A stretch of DNA of 64,000 bases from Desulfovibrio sp. (GCF_019422935.1 NZ_JAHZCJ010000005.1:185097-249096); one strand, 5' to 3'. Positions 53,793 to 63,010 are shown, numbered from the stretch's first letter. Numbers and translations: made by a program. The notes: generated by a model from the sequence alone, not told the origin.

Positions 53793-55772
53793 ATGCACTG
53801 CATGCCCCTGTTTCGCCGTTGCTGCCTTGTAGCCCTGCTGATGCTGGGCCTTGGCGTCTGCCTTGCTGGCACTGTTTCCACCTCTTCTGCCGCGCCCCTG
53901 TTGCAGCAGGGTAAAAAAACGCTGTTCCAGCGGGTGGTCAGCCATCCCGGCGCGGCTCTGCTGGCCGAGCCAAAGGCCGATGGCGCCGTGGTGCGCAAAA
54001 GCGTGGTGCCCTTTACGGTTATGTACGTCTATGACCGCAAGGATGCGTACATTCAGGTTGGTGCTTCCACCGCGCAGCCCGAGGGCTGGATGGAAGCCGC
54101 CAAGGCTACGGACTGGAACCAGTCGCTCACCCTGCTGTTCACGCCCCGCACCGGGCGCGATCCTGTGCTGTTTTTCAAGACGGAAACCGGCCTGAACGAA
54201 CTGTGCGCCGCTCCAGACATGGAGAAAAGGCTCGATGCCCTTGAAGCGCAGGCAGCAAGCCTGCGGCAGAGCAACCAGCCCGCGCCGGAAACCATGCCCA
54301 TCCTTGCCAGCGAGCCGTCGGACGCGCAGGGCGCAGTGTCTGAAAAACGCTTTTATCTCATGCCCATACTGGACATGAAAGACCCCTTTGACGGCGTAAA
54401 GTTCCTGCGGGTGGCCTCCATAGACCCCGGCAACGGCAAGAACAAGGACGGCAAGAACGGCCCGCCCAAGACCGGCATTGCCCTTGTCATCGACACCACC
54501 ATTTCCATGAAGCCCTATATCGACCAGAGCCTGAACGTGGTTCGGCAGATATACGACAAGATTGAAAAAGATCACATGACAGACAATGTGGGCTTTGCCG
54601 TTGTGGCCTTTCGCAGCAGCACCAAGGCAACGCCCGGTCTGGAATACACCACCGAGGTTGTGAGCGATTTTGCCACGGCAAAAGACCGCAAAAGCCTTGA
54701 AGACAAGCTCTCAAAAGTGCAGGAAGCCAAGGTTTCCAGCCACGATTTCAACGAAGATTCGCTGGCCGGCGTGTACAAGGCCGTTGAAGGCCTGAACTGG
54801 GGCGACTATTCCTCGCGTCTTATCTTGCTGATCACTGATGCAGGCCCGCTCAAAAGCGGCGACAAGTTTGCCTCTGTGGCCATGGGCCCAAGCGAAGTCA
54901 ACGACTTTGCCCGCCAAAAGGGCATCTGGATTACCGCCCTGCATCTCAAAAGCCCCGGCGGCAACGCCAACCACGCCTATGCGGAGCAGAGCTACCGCGC
55001 ACTGAGCAAGCTTTCGGGCAACCGCTCCAACTATCTTGTTGTGTCCGCACCCACGCCCGCCAAGGGTGCGGAGCAGTTTGCCGCCATCACCAAGACCCTC
55101 GCCACCGGCATGCTCGATATGGTCAAGAACACCGCCGAAGGCAAGATCATGACCAAGCCCAAGGACGAGAAGCCGCAGACGGCTTCAGCGGAGGATCAGG
55201 CCGCCAATCTGGCCGCGACCCTCGGCTATGCCATGCAGCTTGAATACCTCGGCAAGGCGCGTGAAAATGCCGCGCCTTCCGTGGTAAATTCATGGATTGC
55301 AGACATGGATCTGAACCAGCTTGCCAAGAGCAGGCAGACCCCTTGCGTTGACGTGGCCGTGCTGCTGACCAAGAACCAGCTCAACGACCTGAGCGCCCAG
55401 CTCAAGGCCATCATCGACAATGCCGAGCGCACCAAGAAGACTGACGCGCGCGACTTTTTCCAGGGTGTGCTTTCTGCCTCCACCCGTATGGCCCGCGATC
55501 CCAACATGCCCACGCAGGGCAAGAATCTGGCCGAACTTGGCGTGCTTTCCGAATTTCTGGACGGTCTGCCCTACAAGAGCGACGTCATGCTGCTGCGCGA
55601 GGAAGACTGGTACCGCATGAGCGTGGGTGAGCAGACGGCCTTTATCAACCGCCTCAAATCCCGGCTTGCCCGCTATGAGGAATATGACCGCGACCGCGCC
55701 AACTGGGAAAGCTTCGGTCAGGCCAACCCCGGCGACTGGGTTTACCGTGTGCCGCTGAGCATGCTGCCCTAG
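53793..55772 (+). CDS. Secreted von Willebrand factor A domain protein
   Basis: A 659-residue exported protein. The signal peptide (MHCMPLFRRCCLVALLMLGLGVCLAG) leads to an SH3-like domain (VVSHPGAALLAEP to EGWMEAAKA), then a linker and a vWA domain with the metal-ion site D234-T-T-I-S238 (DxSxS with Thr), and further Thr and Asp motifs (LLITDAG). The C-terminal 270 residues form an uncharacterised helical domain. vWA domains bind ligands through a metal ion. A GAGGAG site precedes the ATG. It is the last gene before a 213-base gap with stem-loops. Confidence 0.85.
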   Translation: MHCMPLFRRCCLVALLMLGLGVCLAGTVSTSSAAPLLQQGKKTLFQRVVSHPGAALLAEPKADGAVVRKSVVPFTVMYVYDRKDAYIQVGASTAQPEGWMEAAKATDWNQSLTLLFTPRTGRDPVLFFKTETGLNELCAAPDMEKRLDALEAQAASLRQSNQPAPETMPILASEPSDAQGAVSEKRFYLMPILDMKDPFDGVKFLRVASIDPGNGKNKDGKNGPPKTGIALVIDTTISMKPYIDQSLNVVRQIYDKIEKDHMTDNVGFAVVAFRSSTKATPGLEYTTEVVSDFATAKDRKSLEDKLSKVQEAKVSSHDFNEDSLAGVYKAVEGLNWGDYSSRLILLITDAGPLKSGDKFASVAMGPSEVNDFARQKGIWITALHLKSPGGNANHAYAEQSYRALSKLSGNRSNYLVVSAPTPAKGAEQFAAITKTLATGMLDMVKNTAEGKIMTKPKDEKPQTASAEDQAANLAATLGYAMQLEYLGKARENAAPSVVNSWIADMDLNQLAKSRQTPCVDVAVLLTKNQLNDLSAQLKAIIDNAERTKKTDARDFFQGVLSASTRMARDPNMPTQGKNLAELGVLSEFLDGLPYKSDVMLLREEDWYRMSVGEQTAFINRLKSRLARYEEYDRDRANWESFGQANPGDWVYRVPLSMLP

Positions 55773-55866
55773 GGCTGTTCACTATGTTTTTTTGTTCCCT
55801 GCCTGTGCCTCAGATAGCCTTTTTATTCAGGTCGAGTACCAAACAGCGTGCACTTCCTTCATAAAT

Positions 55867-55985
55867 AGGCCCCTTCCCTGGCAGGGAACAAGATTTTTCA
55901 TGATCTTGGCCCAACCGGGCGCGCAATGGGGCCGCAGACGGGCAACAGCAAAAGTCTGCGGCCCGCCGCAATGCTTGGAGTTTTA
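55867..55985 (+). promoter_or_regulatory. Stacked stem-loops ahead of the ABC cassette
   Basis: Three stems occur in the 213-base gap between the vWA gene and the ABC ATPase: TTCCCT-GGC-AGGGAA near 55872-55886, CAAGAT/ATCTTG just after it (55887-55911), and a perfect 11-bp stem at 55929-55939/55954-55964. None has a T-run. They may insulate or tune expression of the downstream half of the cluster. No convincing promoter was seen. Confidence 0.45.
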
Positions 55986-56801
55986 ATGTCCGACATGGTT
56001 TTCAGCCTGCGTAATATTGGCAAAACCCGGCCCGGTGACGAGGGGTTTCGCCTGCGCATAGAGCAGCTTGACGTGCCGCGCGGCAGTCTGCTGGCTCTGG
56101 TTGGCCCCAGCGGTTGCGGCAAAAGCACCGCGCTGGATATGCTGGCCTGCGCCCTCAGCCCGGATATGACGCCCGAGGGCTTTGCCCTGCCGCACAAACC
56201 CACCGGATCAGGGCAAGGCAACCTGCCCCATCCTGCCAGTGCCGCAGCCAGTTTTATGTTCAGCCCGCAGGCCGGAATCTCTACGGATATTCTGGCCGCG
56301 TGGCGCAGTGGCGGCACCGATGCTCTGGCCCTGCTGCGCCTGCACCATCTTGGCTATGTGTTGCAAACAGGCGGGCTGCTGCCCTTCCTGAGCGCGCGGG
56401 AAAATATTGTGCTTCGCTGCAAGAGCCTCGGCATCCTTGCCAAGCGTCAGGAGGCCATCACAACCGTGGTTGATCGGCTTGGCATCGGGCACTTGCTGGG
56501 GCATTACCCGGCAACGCTCTCTGTGGGTGAACGCCAACGGGTCGCCATAGCCTCGGCGCTGGCGCACGGGCCATCTGTCGTGCTGGCGGACGAACCAACA
56601 GCCGCGCTTGATCCCGGCCATGCGGCCAACGTGCTGCGGCTTTTTGCGGAGCTTGCGCGCCAGTTGAGCATCACGGTGGTCATGGTCACGCACAACCTTG
56701 AGCAGGCGCGTCAGGCAGGCTTTGTGCTCGCGCCGGTACGCGTGGAGCAGGACAAGGGCGGCAGCGCGTCTATCCTCCACTGGACAGGGAGGGCGGCCTG
56801 A
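55986..56801 (+). CDS. ABC transporter ATP-binding protein
   Basis: A 271-residue ABC ATPase of the MacB/LolD type. Walker A GPSGCGKST, Q-loop region LGYVLQTGGLLPFL, signature LSVGERQRVA (Val replaces the usual second Gly of LSGGE), Walker B VVLADEP and the H-loop MVTHN are present. About 60 residues are inserted between Walker A and the Q-loop. The start at 55986 (MSDMVFSL) has TGGAG upstream. It is followed by a permease after 2 bases, so the two form one exporter-like unit, probably acting by mechanotransmission and not by substrate channelling. Confidence 0.9.
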   Translation: MSDMVFSLRNIGKTRPGDEGFRLRIEQLDVPRGSLLALVGPSGCGKSTALDMLACALSPDMTPEGFALPHKPTGSGQGNLPHPASAAASFMFSPQAGISTDILAAWRSGGTDALALLRLHHLGYVLQTGGLLPFLSARENIVLRCKSLGILAKRQEAITTVVDRLGIGHLLGHYPATLSVGERQRVAIASALAHGPSVVLADEPTAALDPGHAANVLRLFAELARQLSITVVMVTHNLEQARQAGFVLAPVRVEQDKGGSASILHWTGRAA

Positions 56802-56803
56802 TT

Positions 56804-58063
56804 ATGGCGGCGAATACTTGGACAACCATGCTGCGGCTGGCCTGCAAGGACTACTGGCACGAATTTTTGCTCTCGGCCTGCGCCGTGCTCGGGCTGGCAG
56901 CAGTGCTCACTCCTCTGCTGGTGCTCTACGGCGTAAAATTCGGCGTGGTGCAAACACTCACCGAGCGCCTGCGCAACGACCCCCGCAATCTTGAAATTTC
57001 GCCCGTCATAAGCGGCAGATACACGCCTGAATATCTTGCCAAACTGGCAGCCCATCCGGATGTGGCCTTTGTGCTGCCCCGCACGCGCTCCATTGCCGCC
57101 ACCATGGATTTGAACGCGGGCAATGGCGATGCGCGCTCCGTGCTGGTGGCCTCGCTGGAGCCGACCGCAGAGGGCGACCCCCTGTTGCTGCGCTTTGGCG
57201 CTACGGTGCCAAGCATGCCGCAATCGCCAGACACCGAAGCCATTGGCGTAACTCTGTCTTCCTCTGCGGCGGAAAAGCTGCATCTCAAGCAGGGCGACAC
57301 CCTTAATGGAAAGGTTGAACGGCGCTTTCAGGGCAAGGTGCAGACAGCCCGCGTGGCTCTGCGTGTGGCGGCAGTGCTGCCTCTGGCGGCCCAACAAAAA
57401 GATGTGGCCTACGTACCGCTGGCCCTCATGGAAGCCACGGAAGACTATCGCGATGGCCGCGCCGTGCCCGAACTGGGCACGCAGAACGGCTGGACAGGCG
57501 AACCCCGCCCGCAGGGCGAGCGCGTCTACCCCGGATTCCGCCTGTACGCCCGCAGCCTTGACCATGTAATGCCGCTGCGGGAGGCCTTTGCCGCCCAAAA
57601 GCTTGATGTGTACACCCATGCGGAAGAAATCGAGCAGGTTACGGCGCTTGCCCGCGCCCTCAACCTGATATTTGCCCTCATTTGCGCGGCAACGGCCATC
57701 GGCTTTCTGGCGTCCACCGCCAGCAGCGTGCTGGCTGGCATCAAGCGCAAGGAGCGCATCCTCGGCCTGCTGCGGCTTCACGGCTTCACCACGGGCAAAC
57801 TGATGCTCTTTCCGCTGGCGCAATCCCTGCTGACCGCCCTTACGGGCACGGCCCTGGCTTCCGGCGTGTACGGGGTGGCTGCCTTTGCCATCAACAAGCT
57901 TTTCAGCGCCAGCGTTACCGGCATGGAGCAGGTCTGCCTTCTGCTGCCGGAGCATTTTGCGTTGGCCTTTGCCGCAGTTTCTGGCCTTGCCCTGCTGGCC
58001 GCCCTTGCCCCTGCCTTGCGGGCTGCCCGCGTTGAACCCTCGGAGGTTATCCGTGAAATCTGA
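56804..58063 (+). CDS. FtsX/MacB-type ABC permease
   Basis: A 419-residue permease with the Type VII layout: one N-terminal membrane helix (about 22-42), a large periplasmic domain (about 45-275) and three C-terminal helices (about 280-305, 330-355, 380-410), ending in the EPSEVIREI motif typical of LolC/MacB permeases. It partners the adjacent ATPase. LolCDE and MacB relatives move lipoproteins or act on periplasmic substrates. Its 3' end overlaps the FGE-fold gene by 11 bases. Confidence 0.88.
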   Translation: MAANTWTTMLRLACKDYWHEFLLSACAVLGLAAVLTPLLVLYGVKFGVVQTLTERLRNDPRNLEISPVISGRYTPEYLAKLAAHPDVAFVLPRTRSIAATMDLNAGNGDARSVLVASLEPTAEGDPLLLRFGATVPSMPQSPDTEAIGVTLSSSAAEKLHLKQGDTLNGKVERRFQGKVQTARVALRVAAVLPLAAQQKDVAYVPLALMEATEDYRDGRAVPELGTQNGWTGEPRPQGERVYPGFRLYARSLDHVMPLREAFAAQKLDVYTHAEEIEQVTALARALNLIFALICAATAIGFLASTASSVLAGIKRKERILGLLRLHGFTTGKLMLFPLAQSLLTALTGTALASGVYGVAAFAINKLFSASVTGMEQVCLLLPEHFALAFAAVSGLALLAALAPALRAARVEPSEVIREI

Positions 58064-59768
58064 TCTGCGCATCCGCAATCTCGCGCCCTTGCAGTGGGGC
58101 TTTGCCGCCGCGGTGTGCTGCGCCCTGCTCCTTGCCCCCTGCGCCTCGCAATCCGCTCTGGCGGCTCTGGCCCGCAAGGCCGATGTGAGCACGGCTGACG
58201 CCTATAATCCCAAACCGGCGGATAACGACATCATCCTGCCCATGCCCTGCGGCCTGAGCATGGTTTTCAAGCTGGTGGCAGTGCCCGCCAAAGGTCTGCT
58301 GTGGGATATGCCCATGCGTCCCGGTGTGGACGACAGCGCCCATCAGGACAGAGCCTTCTACGACCGGCGCTACAATACCGCGCTTTCCGGCGCTTTTACG
58401 CTTGAAGACCTGCCCGCAGCGTGGCGCAAACAGGCTCCGCAGGGGCAGAACTACTTTTACCTTGTGGCAAAGTACGAAGTCAGCAACCTGCAATGGCATG
58501 CCGTGATGGACAATGCCTGCCCGGATACGGCAAATCCCGGCGCGGAAGCGGCCCGTCCCGCTACGGATATGAGCTGGTATGATGCCGTGGACTTTACCCG
58601 CCGTTACACCACATGGCTTTTGCAGAACGCGCCCGATTCGTTGCCGCGCTTTGCTGGCGACCAGCGCAACGTGGGCTTTGTGCGCCTGCCCACAGAAACG
58701 GAATGGGAATACGCCGCGCGCGGCGGGCAGACTGCTGGCAGCCAGCTGCTGTTGCAGGAGGATTTTTTTGCCCTGCCCACTGGGGAGAGCAAGGCCGACT
58801 ACGCCGTTTACAGGCCGGAACAGGGCGCACGGGCCGAGGGCATGGCAAACATTGGCTCGCGCAAGCCCAATCCGCTTGGTATTTATGACACCGCCGGCAA
58901 TGCTGCGGAAATGGTGCTGGATGCCTTTCGCTTTTCAATGGCTGGCCGTTTGCACGGCTCTGCTGGCGGTTTTGTGCGCAAGGGCGGCTCCTTCCTCTCC
59001 GGCGATGCGGAAATTCTGCCGGGCCGCAGGGAAGAAATGCCCTTCTTTCTCACAGACGGCCCCGCACACGCCCGCGATCTGGGCTTTCGCCCCGTAATAT
59101 CAGGTATCAATACTCCCGGCGGCGGGCGTCCGCAGGAACTGACCGCCGAATGGAACAAGGCTGGCGAGAAACTGGCCCCGCTGGCGCAGGACGGTCAGAC
59201 CGCCCGTAATCCCCTTGATGAACTCGACCGCCTGCTGGCTGCCGCGCCGGATGAGGCCTCCCGCAAGAATCTTCAGGATCTGCGCAATACCATCAAGGAA
59301 AACAATGTCATGCTGGAACGCCAGAAGCAGCTTGAAGCGCAATCGCTGCTGCGTACCGGCGTATATATGATCGAAACCCTAAGAAATTACTCCAGCAGAC
59401 GTAACAGTTTGAAAACGCAAATTGAAAGTATGGAGCGTGAAAAGGCTTCCGCCAAGGGTGCGGCCCTTGAAAAGCTCAAGCAGATATTGGATACTGCCAA
59501 CCGGGGCCTTGTGATGCTTGATACGAGCATTGAAAAGTCCCTCACCTTTTACCGCAGCAAGGTAGAAGAAAGCGCGTTGCTTGCTCCCGAAGTTCTTGCT
59601 GCCGCTGATGCATCCCTTGCAAAGGATTTCAGCGGCAATGACCCCTTCAATGAGAACATGCATCGAAACCTTGAACTGTATCGGCTCCACGTGGACGCGG
59701 TGCGCAAAAACAAAACCGTTTCGCGCGAGGCCATGCAGAAAGCAATCCTTGAACGCCGTTTTCAGTAG
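58053..59768 (+). CDS. Secreted FGE/sulfatase-modifying-factor-fold protein with coiled coil
   Basis: A 571-residue exported protein starting with GTG 58053, chosen because GGAGG lies 6 bases upstream. A signal peptide (to about residue 37, AAVCCALLLAPCASQSALA) precedes an FGE-sulfatase domain (about 60-360) with VRLPTETEWEYAARGG, GIYDTAGNAAEMV and VRKGGSF. The catalytic cysteines of true formylglycine-generating enzyme are absent, so a binding role is likely. The last 180 residues are helical with coiled-coil character. The start overlaps the permease stop, tying it to the ABC unit. Some related C-type lectin folds act as ligand-binding modules. Confidence 0.85.
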   Translation: MKSDLRIRNLAPLQWGFAAAVCCALLLAPCASQSALAALARKADVSTADAYNPKPADNDIILPMPCGLSMVFKLVAVPAKGLLWDMPMRPGVDDSAHQDRAFYDRRYNTALSGAFTLEDLPAAWRKQAPQGQNYFYLVAKYEVSNLQWHAVMDNACPDTANPGAEAARPATDMSWYDAVDFTRRYTTWLLQNAPDSLPRFAGDQRNVGFVRLPTETEWEYAARGGQTAGSQLLLQEDFFALPTGESKADYAVYRPEQGARAEGMANIGSRKPNPLGIYDTAGNAAEMVLDAFRFSMAGRLHGSAGGFVRKGGSFLSGDAEILPGRREEMPFFLTDGPAHARDLGFRPVISGINTPGGGRPQELTAEWNKAGEKLAPLAQDGQTARNPLDELDRLLAAAPDEASRKNLQDLRNTIKENNVMLERQKQLEAQSLLRTGVYMIETLRNYSSRRNSLKTQIESMEREKASAKGAALEKLKQILDTANRGLVMLDTSIEKSLTFYRSKVEESALLAPEVLAAADASLAKDFSGNDPFNENMHRNLELYRLHVDAVRKNKTVSREAMQKAILERRFQ

Positions 59769-59785
59769 ACAAAAGGAGAGAATCA

Positions 59786-60691
59786 ATGGCTGACAAAATG
59801 CGTATTGGCTGGATTGGCACGGGTGTGATGGGCCTGTCGATGGCTGGACACCTTCAGGCAGCCGGCTGGCCGCTGACCGTATATAACCGCACCAAGGCCA
59901 AGACCGAACCCCTGCTCGCCAAGGGCGCCAAGTGGGCCGACACCCCCCGCGCCGTGGCCGAAGCCTCTGACGTGGTCTTTACCATTGTGGGCTATCCCCA
60001 CGATGTGGAAGAAGTGACGCTGGGCGAAAACGGCGTGCTGCGCGGCCTGGCCGCTGGCGGCATTGTGTGCGACATGAGCACCTCCAGCCCCGTGCTGGCC
60101 GAGCGCATTGCCGCTGCCGCCAAAAAGCAGGGCTGCGAATCGCTGGACGCCCCTGTTACCGGCGGCGACGTGGGCGCGCGCGATGCCAAGCTCTCCATCT
60201 TTGTGGGCGGCGACAACGCGGCTTACGAGCGCGTACTGCCCTGCTTCAACAAGATGGGCACCAACATTCTGCACTGCGGCGGCGCTGGCTTTGGCCAGAA
60301 GGGCAAGCTTGCCAATCAGGCCGCCATTGCTGGCGTGATGATCAGCACCTGCGAATCCTTCCTTTTTGCGCAGGAAGCAGGCCTTGACGTTGCCAAGTGG
60401 ATGGAGCTTGTGGTTGCGGGTTCCGGCGGCAGCTTTGCCATGAACACCCTTGGCCGCCGCATGCTCAAGGGCGACTTTGCCCCCGGCTTCTTTATCGACC
60501 ACTTCATCAAGGATCTGGGCCTCTGCCTTGACGAATGCCGCCGCATGAAGCTTGTGCTGCCGGGCATCACCCTGGCTGACCAGCTTTACCGCATCATGCA
60601 GGCCAAGGGCCAGGGCAGCAAGGGCACACAGGCTCTTGTGGAATGCCTTGCCGAACTTTCGGCCAAGGATTGGCGCGCCTGCTGCAAATAG
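59786..60691 (+). CDS. Beta-hydroxyacid dehydrogenase (3-hydroxyisobutyrate / tartronate-semialdehyde type)
   Basis: A 301-residue NAD(P)-dependent oxidoreductase. The Rossmann motif is RIGWIGTGVMGLSMAGHLQAAG; the substrate motif is SLDAPVTGGDVGARDAKLSIFVGG; catalytic Lys lies in GQKGKLANQAA. The exact substrate is open. The start has AAGGAG 8 bases upstream and lies 17 bases after the FGE-fold gene, so read-through from the cluster is possible, though its metabolic type makes it an unlikely functional member. Confidence 0.87.
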   Translation: MADKMRIGWIGTGVMGLSMAGHLQAAGWPLTVYNRTKAKTEPLLAKGAKWADTPRAVAEASDVVFTIVGYPHDVEEVTLGENGVLRGLAAGGIVCDMSTSSPVLAERIAAAAKKQGCESLDAPVTGGDVGARDAKLSIFVGGDNAAYERVLPCFNKMGTNILHCGGAGFGQKGKLANQAAIAGVMISTCESFLFAQEAGLDVAKWMELVVAGSGGSFAMNTLGRRMLKGDFAPGFFIDHFIKDLGLCLDECRRMKLVLPGITLADQLYRIMQAKGQGSKGTQALVECLAELSAKDWRACCK

Positions 60692-60721
60692 CTGACGATT
60701 TCTGGCCAGCAATGGCCTTTG

Positions 60722-60751
60722 TGCCCGTCCGGCTTCCGGGTCGGACGGGCA
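60722..60751 (+). terminator. Strong hairpin after the dehydrogenase gene
   Basis: TGCCCGTCCG (60722-60731) and CGGACGGGCA (60742-60751) form a perfect 10-bp stem with a 10-base loop. There is no T-run, so termination would need another factor. Confidence 0.4.
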
Positions 60752-60807
60752 ATGCATGACGAGCCTGCGCCCGCCGCTTTCGGGCAACCGTAAACAGGAG
60801 ATCCGCC

Positions 60808-62835
60808 ATGCCTTCCGCTTCTCCCGGCAGTCCGTTGGATGACCCTGCCCTGGAGCAGTACCGTCCCTTCTTGCAATACCGCACCCAGGCCTACACGGCT
60901 GAAATTGAGCGCATACGCACCCTCTATGGTTCGTTGCGCGCCTACGCTGGTCAGCACCTCACCTTTGGCGCGCACCGCCAGTCAACGCCCGCAGGCAGCG
61001 TCTGGCGCTGGCGCGAATACATGCCCAATGCCGAAAGCCTGTGGCTCACTACCGACAAACTGAACTTTCAGCGTCACGCCAAATACCGCTTTGAGCGCCG
61101 TGCAGACGGCATTTTTGAACTGGAACTGCCCGGCGACGCCTTGCAGCACGGCACTTATGTGGAGTTGCGGCTGGTTCCCGCGCAAGCGCAGGATGCGCAG
61201 CACCCCGGCAAGGCCCTCAAGCGTGTGCCAGCCTTTGCCAACTGGGTGGAACAGAACGCGGCAGTACCGGAGCAATGGTGCGCCCGCTTGTGGCTGCCGG
61301 ATGAACCCTACCGCTTCAAGCATCGCCGCCCTGCCCGTCAGGCCTTTCCCCGTATTTACGAGGCCCATGTGGGCATGGCGCAATCCGCGCAGGCGCACAA
61401 GGGCGACAGCGTAGGCAGCTATGCAGATTTTTGCCGAGACATCCTGCCCCGCATCAAGGCTTGCGGCTACACGGCGGTGCAGCTCATGGGCATACTGGAG
61501 CACCCGCTGTACAAATCATTCGGCTATCAGGTGAGCAGCTATTTTGCGCCGTCCTCGCGTTACGGCACCCCGGACGGCTTTAAGGAGCTTGTGGACACCG
61601 CGCACGGCCTGGGGCTTGCGGTGATACTAGATGTGCCCCACGGCCACGCCAGCGCCAACACGGAGCAAGGGCTGGCGCAGTACGATGGCAGCAGGTACTT
61701 TTTTACCGGGCAGCAAAACCAGTGGGGAACGCCATCCTTTGATTTCAGCCAGGAGGCAACGCGGCGTTTTCTGCTCTCCAACTGCCGCTACTGGCTGGAA
61801 GAATTCCGCGTGGACGGCTTCCGCTTTGATGCCGTGGGCAACATGCTCTATGCGGATTTTGGCGAGGATGACGATTTTTCTCACGTGGGTCGCTGCTTTT
61901 ACGGCAAAAACGGCCTGCCCCGCGCCGATGTGAACGGGGAGCTGTATCTCAATCTTGCCAATGCCCTCACGCACGAGCTTGCCCCATCAGCCATGACCAT
62001 TGCCGAAGAATTCTCCGGCATGCCGGGGCTGACCTGCCCGCCCGAGCAAGGCGGCCTTGGCTTTGATTACCGCTTCGCCATGGGTATTCCCGATTACTGG
62101 GCCAAGTGCATTGAAGAGCCGCGCGACATGGGCAGCCTGTGGTATGAAATGACCAACCATCGGCCCTACGACCGCACAATCAGCTATGTGGAATGCCACG
62201 ACCAGCACATCAACGGCAGCGATGCCATGATCTGGCGGTTGCTGGGCGATGCCATGTACGGTCATATGGGCAACAAGGCCGAGAGCTGGAACATATCGCG
62301 CGGGCTGGCCTTCTATCGGCTCATGCGGCTTATAACGCTGGCAACGGCGGATGCGGGCTACCTGAACTTTATGGGTTGCGAATTCGGGCATCCCGAATGG
62401 CTGGATGCGGAAAAACACGCGCACCGCCAATGGCGGCTGGCGGACGACCCGGGGCTGAAATATCACTCCCTGGCCTCATGGGACAGGCAGATGCTCGCCC
62501 TTGTGCAAAGCCACCTTGAGGACTTTGCCCAACCGCCCATGTTCCGCTTTATACATGAAGAAAAGCGATTGCTGGCCTTTGAGCGCGGGCAACTGCTCTT
62601 TGCCTTCAACTTTCACGAGCTTGAGGCGCAAAAAAGCCTGCGCTTTGCAGTAAGCCCCGGCAAGTATGCGGAGCTGCTTTCGTCTGACGAAATCCGCTTT
62701 GCCGGGCATGGCAATCTGGCGGTAAAAAGCCCGCCAACAGAGCATTTTACTGCTCCCCTGCCGGGTCGGTATGAGGGGGATATCACCCTGTATCTTCCGC
62801 CGCTTGTGGGATTAGTCTTAAAAAATGCAAAATAA
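60808..62835 (+). CDS. glgB: 1,4-alpha-glucan branching enzyme, GH13 (eukaryote-like type)
   Basis: A 675-residue glycoside hydrolase family 13 protein resembling eukaryotic branching enzymes. It has an N-terminal CBM48-like domain, a catalytic barrel and a C-terminal beta domain. Catalytic residues: nucleophile Asp341 in FRFDAV, acid/base Glu400 in TIAEEFSGMP and Asp465 in YVECHDQ. YEAHVGMAQ and GYQVSSYFAPSSRYGTP are characteristic. It forms alpha-1,6 branches in glycogen; activity on starch-like or other glucans is not excluded. AGGAG precedes the ATG. Confidence 0.88.
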   Translation: MPSASPGSPLDDPALEQYRPFLQYRTQAYTAEIERIRTLYGSLRAYAGQHLTFGAHRQSTPAGSVWRWREYMPNAESLWLTTDKLNFQRHAKYRFERRADGIFELELPGDALQHGTYVELRLVPAQAQDAQHPGKALKRVPAFANWVEQNAAVPEQWCARLWLPDEPYRFKHRRPARQAFPRIYEAHVGMAQSAQAHKGDSVGSYADFCRDILPRIKACGYTAVQLMGILEHPLYKSFGYQVSSYFAPSSRYGTPDGFKELVDTAHGLGLAVILDVPHGHASANTEQGLAQYDGSRYFFTGQQNQWGTPSFDFSQEATRRFLLSNCRYWLEEFRVDGFRFDAVGNMLYADFGEDDDFSHVGRCFYGKNGLPRADVNGELYLNLANALTHELAPSAMTIAEEFSGMPGLTCPPEQGGLGFDYRFAMGIPDYWAKCIEEPRDMGSLWYEMTNHRPYDRTISYVECHDQHINGSDAMIWRLLGDAMYGHMGNKAESWNISRGLAFYRLMRLITLATADAGYLNFMGCEFGHPEWLDAEKHAHRQWRLADDPGLKYHSLASWDRQMLALVQSHLEDFAQPPMFRFIHEEKRLLAFERGQLLFAFNFHELEAQKSLRFAVSPGKYAELLSSDEIRFAGHGNLAVKSPPTEHFTAPLPGRYEGDITLYLPPLVGLVLKNAK

Positions 62836-62848
62836 TGTTGCAAAAATG

Positions 62849-62877
62849 TTGACAGACCGGGCTGTTCCGCGTAGTTA
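62849..62877 (+). promoter_or_regulatory. Candidate promoter of tRNA-Pro
   Basis: A perfect -35 TTGACA (62849-62854), a 17-base spacer and TAGTTA (62872-62877) lie 12 bases before the tRNA. The -10 match is weak, but position and -35 are convincing. Confidence 0.55.
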
Positions 62878-62889
62878 CTCTTTTCGCGT

Positions 62890-62966
62890 CGGGATGTAGC
62901 GCAGCCTGGGAGCGCACTTGAATGGGGTTCAAGGGGTCGAAGGTTCAAATCCTTTCATCCCGACCA
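62890..62966 (+). tRNA. tRNA-Pro (anticodon GGG)
   Basis: A 77-base cloverleaf with CGGGATG/CATCCCG acceptor stem, CTTGA/TCAAG anticodon stem around loop ATGGGGT (anticodon GGG, reads CCC and CCU), GGTTCAAATCC T arm, discriminator A and encoded CCA. It is flanked by a promoter and a terminator. Confidence 0.95.
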
Positions 62967-62973
62967 GAGATTT

Positions 62974-63010
62974 AAAGGGAATTCATGGAAACATGGATTC
63001 CCTTTTCTCG
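62974..63010 (+). terminator. Intrinsic terminator of tRNA-Pro
   Basis: AAAGGGAAT (62974-62982) and ATTCCCTTT (62997-63005) pair, with CATG/CATG inside, and TCTCG follows. The T-tract is part of the stem end. It begins 8 bases past the tRNA. Confidence 0.7.
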
